From the NCBI GenBank assembly GCA_032718475.1, contig JAUCBJ010006469.1:1-21365 (forward strand): 21,365 bases of DNA. The letters run 5' to 3'. The first letter of the stretch is position 1, and each line of letters begins with the position of its first letter. This stretch comes from Nemertoderma westbladi. Its lineage: Eukaryota > Xenacoelomorpha > Nemertodermatida > Nemertodermatidae. The position numbers and the translations under genes were made by a program. Shown piece by piece: positions 1-7,724 of the stretch. Below the pieces are notes generated by a model. That model was not told the origin of the DNA. It searched no databases and saw only the letters and a list, made by a program, of their open reading frames with translations.

Positions 1-479
1 TTAGAGTTAGAGTTAGAGGGTACGTAGTACCGATAGTTAGAGAGTTAGTAGGTACGTAGTACCTAGAGTTAGTTAGTAGGTACGTAGTACCGATAGTTAG
101 AGAGTTAGTAGGTACGTAGTACCTAGTTAGAGTTAGAGTTAGAGGGTACGTAGTACCGATAGTTAGAGAGTTAGTAGGTACGTAGTACCTAGAGTTAGTT
201 AGTAGGTACGTAGTACCGATAGTTAGAGAGTTAGTAGGTACGTAGTACCTAGTTAGAGTTAGAGTTAGAGGGTACGTAGTACCGATAGTTAGAGAGTTAG
301 TAGGTACGTAGTACCTAGTTAGAGTTAGAGTTAGAGGGTACGTAGTACCGATAGTTAGAGAGTTAGAGGGTACGTAGTACCAATAGTTAGCTAGAGTTAG
401 TAGGTACGTAGTACCTAGTTAGAGTTAGAGTTAGTAGGTACGTAGTACCGTTAGTTAGAGTTAGAGGGTACGTAGCACC
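1..479. repeat. Tandem array of 15 GGTACGTAGTACC dyads in a TTAGAG background
   Basis: The 13-mer GGTACGTAGTACC begins at 19, 51, 79, 111, 145, 177, 205, 237, 271, 303, 337, 369, 403, 437 and 467 (the last reads GGTACGTAGCACC). Each copy is a perfect 5-bp inverted repeat (GGTAC/GTACC) around a GTA spacer. The spacing pattern 32-28-32-34 gives a 126-bp higher-order unit, repeated at 19-144 and 145-270 and then degenerating. Linkers are built of TTAGAG/TTAG, so the + strand is almost free of C outside the dyads. The array runs off the left edge, so its full size is unknown. TTAGAG recalls the animal telomere repeat TTAGGG, but it is not one. Lying directly upstream of the leader of the large ORF, it could act as a promoter array of dimeric-factor sites (compare the tandem 5' monomers of some L1 elements) or, if transcribed, as a string of small hairpins. 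Both roles are inference. Confidence 0.95.
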
Positions 480-988
480 ATTAGTTAGAAGAGAGGGAGT
501 AAGAGGTAAAGGGGGTAAATAGGATATAGATATTAGTTAGCAGTAAGTAGAGTTAGTAGCGAGAGGGGGGCATATGAGTGCAGCTGGATAAATCGTGTGG
601 CCACACGACGCATACTGCTGTACTGCATAGGCCCACAGAGTAGGCCAGAATATGGATCAGAGAATAGAATAAATCCATAGGCAGTAGTAAGTAGTAGGAC
701 AGTAGAATCAAAGAAAAATAAACAAATAAATAGAATAGGGCTAAAATCGTAAAATAGTGGCAACACAAGGAAAGTCGTTCTAGAACATAATAAAAGTAAC
801 GGACAGAAATTGTAAATTAGGCTGATTTACTAGCTCCGAAATTAATTAGGTTAAATTAAGCTTGAAAGGCGCAATTAAGTAGAAAGTAGGCCATTATCGA
901 ACTGTACGAAACATCTTAAATACTTCACTCATCTGTATTGCGCCTTGGTAAGGCACCACCCTGCAGGTGAGCGAGTGTAGTGTTCGGA
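480..988 (+). promoter_or_regulatory. Leader / presumed 5' UTR and promoter region of the 844-aa ORF
   Basis: This purine-rich, non-coding stretch joins the dyad array to the ORF. Visible features are a G/A-rich start (480-580), a 16-bp perfect palindrome at 593-608, a short hairpin GCCTT-GGT-AAGGC at 942-954, and a strong 5' splice-donor look-alike CAG|GTGAGC at 964-972, only about 20 bases before the start codon. No convincing TATA box is seen just upstream. The reading frame of the ORF is closed by TGA at 968-970, so the ORF does not extend into this region. Whether the donor-like site is used cannot be told from sequence. It could allow a transcript that skips the ORF. Confidence 0.45.
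593..608. repeat. 16-bp perfect palindrome in the leader
   Basis: TCGTGTGG is followed directly by its reverse complement CCACACGA, with no spacer. It lies about 380 bp before the start codon of the large ORF. It could be a dimeric protein site or a cruciform/hairpin element in the leader RNA. Its role is unknown. Confidence 0.85.
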
Positions 989-3523
989 ATGGCGAGTAAG
1001 CTGATCAGGAAGAGAAAGGCGGAGTCAGGAGGAAAAGAAATACTGGTGGATTTCACCGAAAGACACCCGGAGGAGAAGACGAGAGGATACTACGAGAGGT
1101 TGGAAAGGGGTCACGCGGCACGAGCGCTGCAGGATCACTTCCGGGAGGCGCACGAACAGCGGTTGGTCGGGACCTACGGAACGCCGTCGCTGGACAACGC
1201 GATCTTCCAACACTTCCACTACGTGGTGAAAGGGGACGAAGCGAAGTTCGGGATTCCGAAGTATCCGAGGGAATCGCCGAGGAAGGACTGGAAAAGATTC
1301 ATAGAGTCCGTCAACAGGGGAGGATATATGATCCTAGATGACGAGGGAACCGTGGAAGACGAAGCGGGTTCGAGACGAGGAACGGCAGGGTCGGCCAGGA
1401 CCATACTCCTACATTTGGCCGCGCCAAATGGGGACATCTTCTTATTCGACCTAGGGACGTATGGGAAGAAGGACGGGCCGAAATTAGACCGATTGCCGAA
1501 AGCGGTACAAGTCTTAGTAAGAGAGAAGTCGACGACGAAAGTGGGATCGGCGATTCGCGAGGACGCGGAGAGGATCATCGGTCCAGACGCCACCAACCTC
1601 CTGGATATGCAGAAAGTCTTTATGGCTATGACGGCACCGGATGGATTGGGGGTGGTCGAGAACTCAGGCCAATGCGGGGCGGTGGCGATGGGCCAATTAT
1701 TGGGGCTCGTATGCCACAAACCAATGGATTGGGGGAAGTTTAGGGAAGAATACGGAGCAGAACTAGCGAACTCGCTGAAGTGGGGAGCGAGACCGGGAAA
1801 GCAGGAGGTATATCAGTTTCGCAGAGGAGCGATAAAGGTATATCAGAAGCGATATATCCTGCAGGAGGACTGGATGATGATAAGTTTGCTTAACTTATTC
1901 ATGACCGTAGTTATCGAAAGGGAACCAGGGGCATTTCTGTTATTGGGATCACCCCTAAGCTACAGGAGAGCCTTTAAAGTGGCCTTTGACGGTCTGGTAG
2001 ACCACCCGGGGCTGAAGGGCGAGTCGGTGTACTACAACAGCCGACATCTGGTAGACGGGGAGACAGATACACCGTATCAGAGATGGGAGCAGCTAGAGGC
2101 GGACAGACGAGAAGCAAAGCGACTGGAAGAAGTCGCTAGACGGGAGAGGATAGAAGCAGAGGAGAGGGAAGAGGAGGCCAGGGCACAGAGTTACGGCTTC
2201 GAGGAACAGGCGGGCCTAGACGAACTTCATTGGACTTCGTCAGGGAGTTCGGGGGAGTCTCTAGGGCGAGAATTGGGATGGACGGTGGGATCGCCGAAAC
2301 AGTCGACGTCGGGGTTGCAAACGATGCCCATACCAGCGGGCGCCGAGGGCGACCAACCGCCAAGGAAGTTAAGGGAGCTAGAGGGATGGAGAGCTACGGG
2401 CGAGAGCCAAGGCGGGAAGGGACATAGTGGGTCCATCGGGATACCGGGATTGGAGACACTACCGGAAGAGGAGGACGACGACGACGAATTCGGAGAGATG
2501 CCGCCCATCGAGAGGATAGGCCACTCGGACACGGACTGGGTTGGCGGAAGGGTGGTGACGGCCAGTGGGGCGAGGGCCTTCTGGAACAGATCCGGCAAGC
2601 GGACCTGGGTGCACGAGGAGCCGGCGATGGATTTCGCGGGGAGCACCATCAGGTTGGGCGAGCAACCGGGGACGGCACCACTGATAGTATTCGGGGAGAC
2701 GATGCCCGAGAGGGGCGGAGAGATCGACGTAAACAGGGAGAGCAACGTAGAGAAGTTCGCCTACCAGCAACTCCATAGACCGCGGAGATCGCTTGGGACG
2801 AAGGACGAGGTGGGACGGGAGACATTGGTACTCGGCTGCGACTACTGTGGGAGACAGACCCATCGGGAAAGCAGCTGCCTGTACCGGTTCCAACGGGGAA
2901 CCTTTTGTCTCTACTGTAGAGAACCGAGTCACAGGATGGGGGCGTGTCCACGGTTGCATAACCGATGTCCAAAGTGCCACTTTCGGGGGCACTACGGACG
3001 CGAGTGCGACTGGATGAGCGACGAGGAGAAGTTCACGAGGTTCGAGGAGTGGGCCGACGTCGGGGCCATGACGCGCCAGCGCATGAAGGCCCAAGAGTTC
3101 AAGTGGGGTTTCTTCCTTATAAACCAGGAGACCCACATGGAAATCATAAAGCGAAGGTTACCGTTTACCTATCAAGAGGTAGCTACGGCGGCATCGTTCG
3201 CCGGAGTTATGAACACGCAACGGTACCTGGACAGGTGGACACCAGAGAACCGGAGGGAGTTTAGGGATTTCTTGGCGGAACACGTACCAAAGGCAATGAA
3301 AATGATCCTATGGGACGCCACACGAGGGAGACAACCAGGCCATTCTGAGGGGCCACCGGCGAAGCGGTATCGGGCTTTAATAGCACCAGCGCCCAAGGAG
3401 CCGACAACCGGGATCAGCAAGGAAGTGGCAGCAAAGGTCCGGAAGCAGAAAGCGGATGATGCCAGAGGAGCGGTGATAACCAAGAAACGGGCCAGGGAAG
3501 AGGACGTGAGGAGGTACAGATGA
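989..3523 (+). CDS. Gag-like protein with RNase D/EXD1-like exonuclease region and three CCHC zinc knuckles
   Basis: An uninterrupted 844-codon frame. I start it at ATG 989, which has purine at -3 and G at +4; the GTG at 980 is not a likely eukaryotic start, and TGA at 968 closes the frame upstream. The N-terminus is basic (KLIRKRK). Residues ~113-305 resemble a DEDD-type 3'-5' exonuclease: LDDE (D117 and E119 as the DxE of Exo I), an ILLHLA...GDIFLFDLG strand pair, KVGSAIREDAERI (Asp 192 as Exo II) and RYILQED (289-294, a slightly off-spaced Exo III Y...D). A charged, probably helical stretch follows (~364-399), then a low-complexity region with an acidic run (493-500). Three CX2CX4HX4C knuckles are at 617-630, 640-653 and 660-673, as in retroelement nucleocapsid/ORF1 proteins. 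The C-terminal ~170 residues are unrecognised and end in basic clusters. No RT, protease or integrase follows. It is much more GC- and purine-rich than the flanks. The zinc knuckles are certain, the exonuclease call is moderate, and the retroelement origin is inferred. Confidence 0.85.
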   Translation: MASKLIRKRKAESGGKEILVDFTERHPEEKTRGYYERLERGHAARALQDHFREAHEQRLVGTYGTPSLDNAIFQHFHYVVKGDEAKFGIPKYPRESPRKDWKRFIESVNRGGYMILDDEGTVEDEAGSRRGTAGSARTILLHLAAPNGDIFLFDLGTYGKKDGPKLDRLPKAVQVLVREKSTTKVGSAIREDAERIIGPDATNLLDMQKVFMAMTAPDGLGVVENSGQCGAVAMGQLLGLVCHKPMDWGKFREEYGAELANSLKWGARPGKQEVYQFRRGAIKVYQKRYILQEDWMMISLLNLFMTVVIEREPGAFLLLGSPLSYRRAFKVAFDGLVDHPGLKGESVYYNSRHLVDGETDTPYQRWEQLEADRREAKRLEEVARRERIEAEEREEEARAQSYGFEEQAGLDELHWTSSGSSGESLGRELGWTVGSPKQSTSGLQTMPIPAGAEGDQPPRKLRELEGWRATGESQGGKGHSGSIGIPGLETLPEEEDDDDEFGEMPPIERIGHSDTDWVGGRVVTASGARAFWNRSGKRTWVHEEPAMDFAGSTIRLGEQPGTAPLIVFGETMPERGGEIDVNRESNVEKFAYQQLHRPRRSLGTKDEVGRETLVLGCDYCGRQTHRESSCLYRFQRGTFCLYCREPSHRMGACPRLHNRCPKCHFRGHYGRECDWMSDEEKFTRFEEWADVGAMTRQRMKAQEFKWGFFLINQETHMEIIKRRLPFTYQEVATAASFAGVMNTQRYLDRWTPENRREFRDFLAEHVPKAMKMILWDATRGRQPGHSEGPPAKRYRALIAPAPKEPTTGISKEVAAKVRKQKADDARGAVITKKRAREEDVRRYR

Positions 3524-4094
3524 GTTCCCGGAGACGAGGGAATGAGACTGAGACTGGGAAGTGATGCGCCTGGAAGGCGCCGCATGTAACGCACGAACTA
3601 TTAAGTATAAATTTAATTAATGCAAATAATCATATAAGTGCAATTTGTATGTACGTACGTAGTGATTAGCAGTAAAATACATACGTTTGGAGTAAGTACT
3701 ATAGTCATACAACCTTTCTCAACTAGCTAGTGGGACTGGGGGGAATAACTGACTATGGCACTATGGACGAGACAACTGACAATTTCACACTTCTCGAGTG
3801 CGACGGCACGAGAGGGGGGGGGAGGTTCGTCAGGAGAGATAAAACAGTCGAAGTGAGGTTGAGGGACGTAGTGATAGAGTGGAGTGCAAAGAGAGTGCGG
3901 ACGCGATTCTAGAGTGTGGGAGGGGAGAATAAGAGGCTGAGTAAGGGACGGGGAGGTCCGAATGTGAGAGAGCTAGGGTGAGAGTGAAGGTGAGATAGGG
4001 CGAAAGTGTTGGGGAAACAAAGGTCGTGTGAAGAGGTGAGCGCGATCGGCCCGACATGAGACGCCAGGCACACAGGGTAGCGTTATCATACCCA
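3524..4094 (+). other. Purine-rich presumed 3' UTR, first part
   Basis: No credible coding frame. Just after the stop is a hairpin GCGCC-TGGAA-GGCGC (3566-3580). The 10-mer TGTAACGCAC at 3585-3594 recurs at 4175-4184. An AT-rich segment with GTACGTACGTAG (3651-3662) echoes the dyads of the 5' array. From about 3800 to 4060 the + strand becomes strongly G/A-rich, with the same strand bias as the ORF and the 5' array, which suggests one element or transcript. I see no AATAAA here. Confidence 0.5.
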
Positions 4095-4425
4095 TAGGGG
4101 GCGGCCTGGAAAGCCGGCTCCTAGAGAAAAGAATTCCACCCCACACCCGATACTAGATCGGGATCCAGCGGGATTGTAACGCACTTTTTTGGTTGATGCT
4201 ATCTTCTTACCGGGAAGATAGCATGGGGGGGAGTGTTAGCTTATTCAATCCCGCCAACACCCCATAAAGTTGTAAGCCGATAAGCAATATTGGGAGCCAC
4301 GAGATTGGGCAATTAACCAACTCGTGCCATCCCAATGAGAATGGGAAGGAGAACCACACAATAGAGGGTCAGGGGCCAAACCCCTAACCCAGAGGAAACA
4401 GGTGGAGTGAACGGGAATACTCCAC
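4095..4425 (+). other. Cluster of strong stem-loops (candidate structured RNA)
   Basis: Six hairpins occur in 330 bp. H1 is 4095-4123, an 11-bp stem with one G-U and one mismatch. H2 is 4146-4162, CCCGAT/ATCGGG. H3 is 4196-4224, a perfect 11-bp stem ATGCTATCTTC/GAAGATAGCAT with a 7-nt loop. H4 is 4289-4336, a long composite stem with outer ATTGGGA/TCCCAAT, inner CACGAG/CTCGTG, a bulge, then TTGG/CCAA. H5 is 4366-4390, 9 of 10 pairs around a 5-nt loop. H6 is 4402-4425, GTGGAGT/ACTCCAC. The density and length exceed what I see elsewhere in the left third. It lies downstream of the gag-like ORF in the sense direction. It could be a 3' UTR recognition structure for a trans-acting RT, a packaging signal, or a separate structured RNA. 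I found no hammerhead core. Function is inferred only. Confidence 0.6.
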
Positions 4426-4775
4426 GGGGCGCCAACAAGGGTATTAACCAATCAGAGGGGGGAATGGCATCGATTGAGTAGCAGTAAGGCCACCGTGCAA
4501 TATAACCAATAACCTATTAATCAGTGATTCAGTTATCTCAGTGCAGCAGTGCTAGCGTAGGGTACAGTCAATTAGTTTAGTTAGGGGATCACGGGACTTT
4601 AGTTACCGTATCCCGCCTTGTACACATTATATCTATATCTATATCCTATGCCCTATTATTATTATACACCGAACTTCAGAACTCAGTTACTTTATTTCAC
4701 CCTTATACACGGCGGGGACGCGTGGACTAAATTACCACATCGGATAAATCGGGATCCCTCCTGGATCCCGTCACA
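4426..4775. other. Non-coding stretch between stem-loop cluster and 68-bp array
   Basis: No gene is recognised. It contains a weak IR CGGGA (4592-4596)/TCCCG (4611-4615), an AT-rich (TATATC) stretch near 4625-4650, and a perfect 8-bp hairpin CGGGATCC-CTCCT-GGATCCCG at 4750-4770 immediately before the array. The strong purine bias of the upstream unit is lost here. Confidence 0.5.
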
Positions 4776-5401
4776 AACCAAAACAATAAACAGTCACTTT
4801 ACCAAATCATGGAAAGGAGCAGGTTACAGAGACGGGATTTTCTAACCAAAACAATAAACGATCACTTAACTAATTGAGGGAAAGGAGCAGGTTACAGAGG
4901 CGGGATTTTCTAACCAAAACAATAAACGATCACTTAACTTATTGAGGGAAAGGAGCAGGTTACAGAGGCGGGATTTTCTAACCAAAACAATAAACGGTAA
5001 CATTACCAATTGAGAGAAAGGAGCAGGTTACAGATGCGGGAATTTCTAACCAAAACAATAAACAGTCACTTTACCAAATCAGGGAAAGGAGCAGGTTACA
5101 GAGACGGGATTTTCTAACCCAAACAATAAACGATAACATTACCAATTGAGAGAAAGGAGCAGGTTACAGAGGCGGGATTTCCTAACCAAAACAATAAACA
5201 ATCACTTAATTAATTGAGGGAAAGGGGCAGGTTACAGAGGCGGGATTTTCTAACCAAAACAATAAACAGTCACTTTACAAAATGAAGGAAAGGAGCAGGT
5301 TACAGAGGCAGGCCTTTCTAACCAAAACAATAAACGGTCACTTTACCAAATCAGGCAAAGGAGCAGGTTACAGATGAGGCGGGATTTTCTAACCAAAACA
5401 A
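4776..5401. repeat. 68-bp-period tandem array, nine units plus a partial tenth, with recurrent AATAAA
   Basis: Units beginning AACCAAAACAATAAAC start at 4776, 4844, 4912, 4980, 5048, 5116, 5184, 5252, 5320 and 5391 (one unit reads AACCCAAACAATAAAC). The period is exactly 68 bp until the last full unit, which is 71 bp because of a 3-bp insertion. Each unit also contains the conserved core AAAGGAGCAGGTTACAG followed by GGCGGGATTTTCT, while the middle varies. The AATAAA hexamer is present in every full unit and is, by eye, the first such hexamer downstream of the gag-like ORF, so the array could serve as a string of polyadenylation signals. Diverged copies of the unit appear inverted at about 9665-9775 and directly at about 19442-19485, so it is a dispersed family, probably carried by transposons. 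Confidence 0.95.
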
Positions 5402-5403
5402 CC

Positions 5404-5580
5404 GGTCAGTCAGTAGGCCTACCAGTACCGTATTTAAATGGTAGGCTACACAGTAGGCCTACAGCAGTACCGGTGCCGGTACCGGTACTAAAATACAGAA
5501 ATGCCTGCTTTATACTGTACCTACATCTGTACATACAATACAGCAAAATAGTGCTATATATACTAATACCGGTACTGATA
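5404..5580. repeat. Cluster of short palindromes (GTAGGCCTAC, ACCGGT, GGTACC)
   Basis: GTAGGCCTAC, a 10-bp palindrome, occurs at 5413-5422 and 5453-5462, with a degenerate GTAGGCTAC at 5441-5449. It is followed by alternating ACCGGT/GGTACC palindromes around 5467-5490 and again near 5567-5575. The cluster begins exactly where the 68-bp array stops. No gene is recognised. Confidence 0.7.
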
Positions 5581-5698
5581 GCCTGAGAGAACAGCAGTAG
5601 AGAAACCGGTAGCATGGAACCTAACATTAGACTTTTGGAGGACATAAAAAATCAAAAAAAGGACAAAAAAAGGATTTAAACGGACAATAAAAATTATT

Positions 5699-5836
5699 GC
5701 GCTTTGGCATTCTGGCATTTTCCAGGTACCTAAATAATTGCAACCAGCGTAAATGCCAAAATGCCAGAGTGCTTTTGGGGAATTGTAGAATGATTCCTTA
5801 ACAGTTCCCAAAAGGCACTTTGGCATTCTGGCATTT
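5699..5836. repeat. GCCA-rich inverted repeat (MITE-like)
   Basis: The left arm 5751-5779 and right arm 5807-5836 (AAATGCC... / ...GGCATTT) pair over about 26 of 30 positions around a 27-bp loop. A direct copy of the right-arm sequence (CTTTGGCATTCTGGCATTT) also lies at about 5702-5720. It is probably a small hairpin repeat or a MITE remnant. No target-site duplication was found. Confidence 0.75.
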
Positions 5837-6202
5837 AGTTGAAATTCATTATTCACTGAGATCCGGGTAATGAATTTTATCCGTTTTTAAGAACACTTAC
5901 TGTATAAGTGTAAAGTGTGTATAATGTACTGTACTCTAAAAATGCAATAATATTTAATTGATAAAGTTTCAACATACAATTAATAAAAATATATATTACA
6001 GTATTAGGCTACAATATTATAATTTAATACAACGCAATGGTCAGATGGTCTCACATTTATTATGCACAATATCCAATGGATAATAATATTATCATTATGT
6101 ACTTGTAACGTCGAGATATATTTAGTCCACCAAGTCGTTAATTATTTTATTATTAATTATTATTCGTGTCAGTATGCTGATATTGTCGCTGATATATATA
6201 TT
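5837..6202. other. AT-rich, no gene recognised
   Basis: Very AT-rich with scattered short AT palindromes. I see no ORF with recognisable content and no clear repeat structure before the SINE. Confidence 0.6.
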
Positions 6203-6470
6203 GTCGCAGTGTCCGAGTGGATACGGCGCCTGAACTGCTTACACAATAGTGTTTGGTGGCGCAGGTTCGAATCTGACTAAAGGCTGTAGAAATTTCGCAC
6301 TGTTGTGTCCCTAGGCAAGACACTTTAGACATTAGTGCCTACGTCAACCCAGCGGTATAATGGGAACCTGGCTTTGCTGGGGTAATGATAATAAAAGCGC
6401 TTTGAGTATGCTGAGCGTAGAAAAGCGCTATATAAATAACCAATATTATTATTATTTTATTATTATATTA
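6203..6470 (+). mobile_element. tRNA-derived SINE with GCGCTATATAAAT-(ATT)n tail
   Basis: The head carries an RNA polymerase III A-box-like element (GTCCGAGTGG, 6211-6220, as in Ser/Leu tRNAs) and a good B box (GGTTCGAATCT, 6264-6274). A stretch between them could be a tRNA-Ser-like variable arm. The body has AGGCAAGACACTTTA and ends with AAAAGCGCTATATAAATAACC followed by an (ATT)n microsatellite to about 6470. This tail type is familiar from SINEs of marine invertebrates and lower deuterostomes. That is family knowledge from memory, not a search. The 3' part CGCTTTGAG..GCGTAG..AAAGCGC can form a hairpin. Such elements are moved by a partner LINE. It looks full-length, but target duplications were not established. 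Confidence 0.8.
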
Positions 6471-7530
6471 CAGTATTATTAGAAAATGACATGAACATTT
6501 CTAAATTATACTGCATAATACATTACATACGTAACTGCATAAATGCATACTGATAATAATTGTAATTTAATGTAAAACAAAAAGGACTTGTAATTAATTC
6601 GAATAAATTCAAAACGGTACCATCCGATAAACTAAACTATAGGCCTACTGGTGGGTGTTGGCTGTTGGGATGCCTAAGAGCGAGGTTATCATTCGCAGTA
6701 TTGACTGAGTCTGTGTCTGATTAGTGCCTCCCCCACATCATGCAGAATACGTGGATAGCACTAGCGTCTGAGCCTGAGCGTCTACCAGATCTGCTAATTT
6801 GCTGTAATAATGGTATAATGTTTCTGACGGATATTCTACATACTACAAAAAGTTTCCGGTTGTTATGCGGTTACTCAAATCAATTCTTTTTTAATCCCCC
6901 AATTGGTCTTACAGTAGTTACATATTGAATCTATGTTCAATATGGGTGATAAGAAAAGACCTGACTGCGTCGGTAAATAATTATTAACTTGGGTAATGAA
7001 CATGTAAGGTAATTTGCAAGGGATTTCTTGTAAACAGATAGTAACTATATTTAAAGTGATGAATCATTACAGGAGGTCATTTATTGCTAGTTTCCATGGT
7101 TACATGGCAACTTCCAATCCATTTTTATGGCGCCACAATTAAAAATATAGAGGGTCTTATTGACAATATGTGAGGTTTGATCAACCTAGCGTTGCAAAAT
7201 ATTATTTCACAGATTAGAGGTTAAAGTCAGAATTGTTGATTTCATTTAAAAAAATCGAATTTTATTTTTTTACTTTTTCTAGAATGGAATTTTTTGTTAA
7301 TTCTCGAAGCTGTAAATGAAATTTTCATATCTATTTTAGTTTTGGAGTTATTTGATTTTTTTAGACCTCACTCATTTTGAAATTATTATAAATTTAACTG
7401 GCCAATTTTTTGTACTGTAAGATAGCTATTACTTTTTCAAAATACTGTAATTGTATTTGTCCTACAGGATAATTTTCGCTATGAGTTTACCTGTTCAGTG
7501 ATTTTATTTCCATTGTTACTATCCACGCCT
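6471..7530. other. AT-rich intergenic DNA, no gene recognised
   Basis: Only short frames without recognisable content. It contains T-rich stretches (7240-7400). The 12-mer GGAGGTCATTTA near 7072-7083 has its inverse TAAATGACCTCC near 8591-8602, which could mark the ends of an old element but is too short to call. Confidence 0.5.
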
Positions 7531-7540
7531 GCCGGATTCC

Positions 7541-7585
7541 AGACTGTCTATCAGTCTGTCTGTCTGTGTGTCGGTTTGTCTGACA
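7541..7585. repeat. Degenerate (TCTG)n microsatellite
   Basis: Runs of GTCTGTCTGTCTG-type sequence. A complementary (CAGA)n-type tract lies at about 8412-8440, on the other side of the RTE-like copy. The pair could be an imperfect inverted repeat flanking the region or just two microsatellites. Confidence 0.7.
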
Positions 7586-7724
7586 AAATTAGGGAAACAT
7601 GATATCAAAGAAAATGTTTTGCTTTCGGGGGAAATGAAATCACCGACCAAGAAAACCCCTTAAAAAAATTTGTTTGTTAATTTGATTAATTTTTCAATTT
7701 TAACAGACACATACAGACATACCA

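Noticed and set aside
1-479. Telomere or CRISPR-like array
   Set aside because: The linkers are TTAGAG/TTAG, not TTAGGG, and the array is a higher-order minisatellite with repetitive spacers. It lacks the unique spacers of a CRISPR array, and the genome is eukaryotic.
980-988. GTG start at 980 for the large ORF
   Set aside because: A eukaryotic gene should start at ATG, and ATG 989 in the same frame has a good initiation context.
1219-3136. Antisense frames of 107-225 codons under the large ORF
   Set aside because: They lie on the opposite strand of a GC-rich coding region, have proline/serine-rich shadow composition and no motifs. The sense frame has zinc knuckles and a domain order.
3730-3912. 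60-codon frame downstream of the large ORF
   Set aside because: Purine-rich low complexity, no motif, and consistent with the skewed 3' UTR rather than a gene.
4196-4224. Helitron 3'-terminal hairpin
   Set aside because: The hairpin is right in size, but it is not followed by CTRR at the proper distance, and there is no TC start or Rep/helicase.
4095-4430. Hammerhead ribozyme
   Set aside because: No CUGAUGA plus GAAA core around a stem. TTGATGC at 4193 is not followed by the required GAAA.
6203-6290. Functional tRNA gene
   Set aside because: A and B boxes are present, but the cloverleaf cannot be closed well, and the SINE body and tail follow. It is the SINE head.
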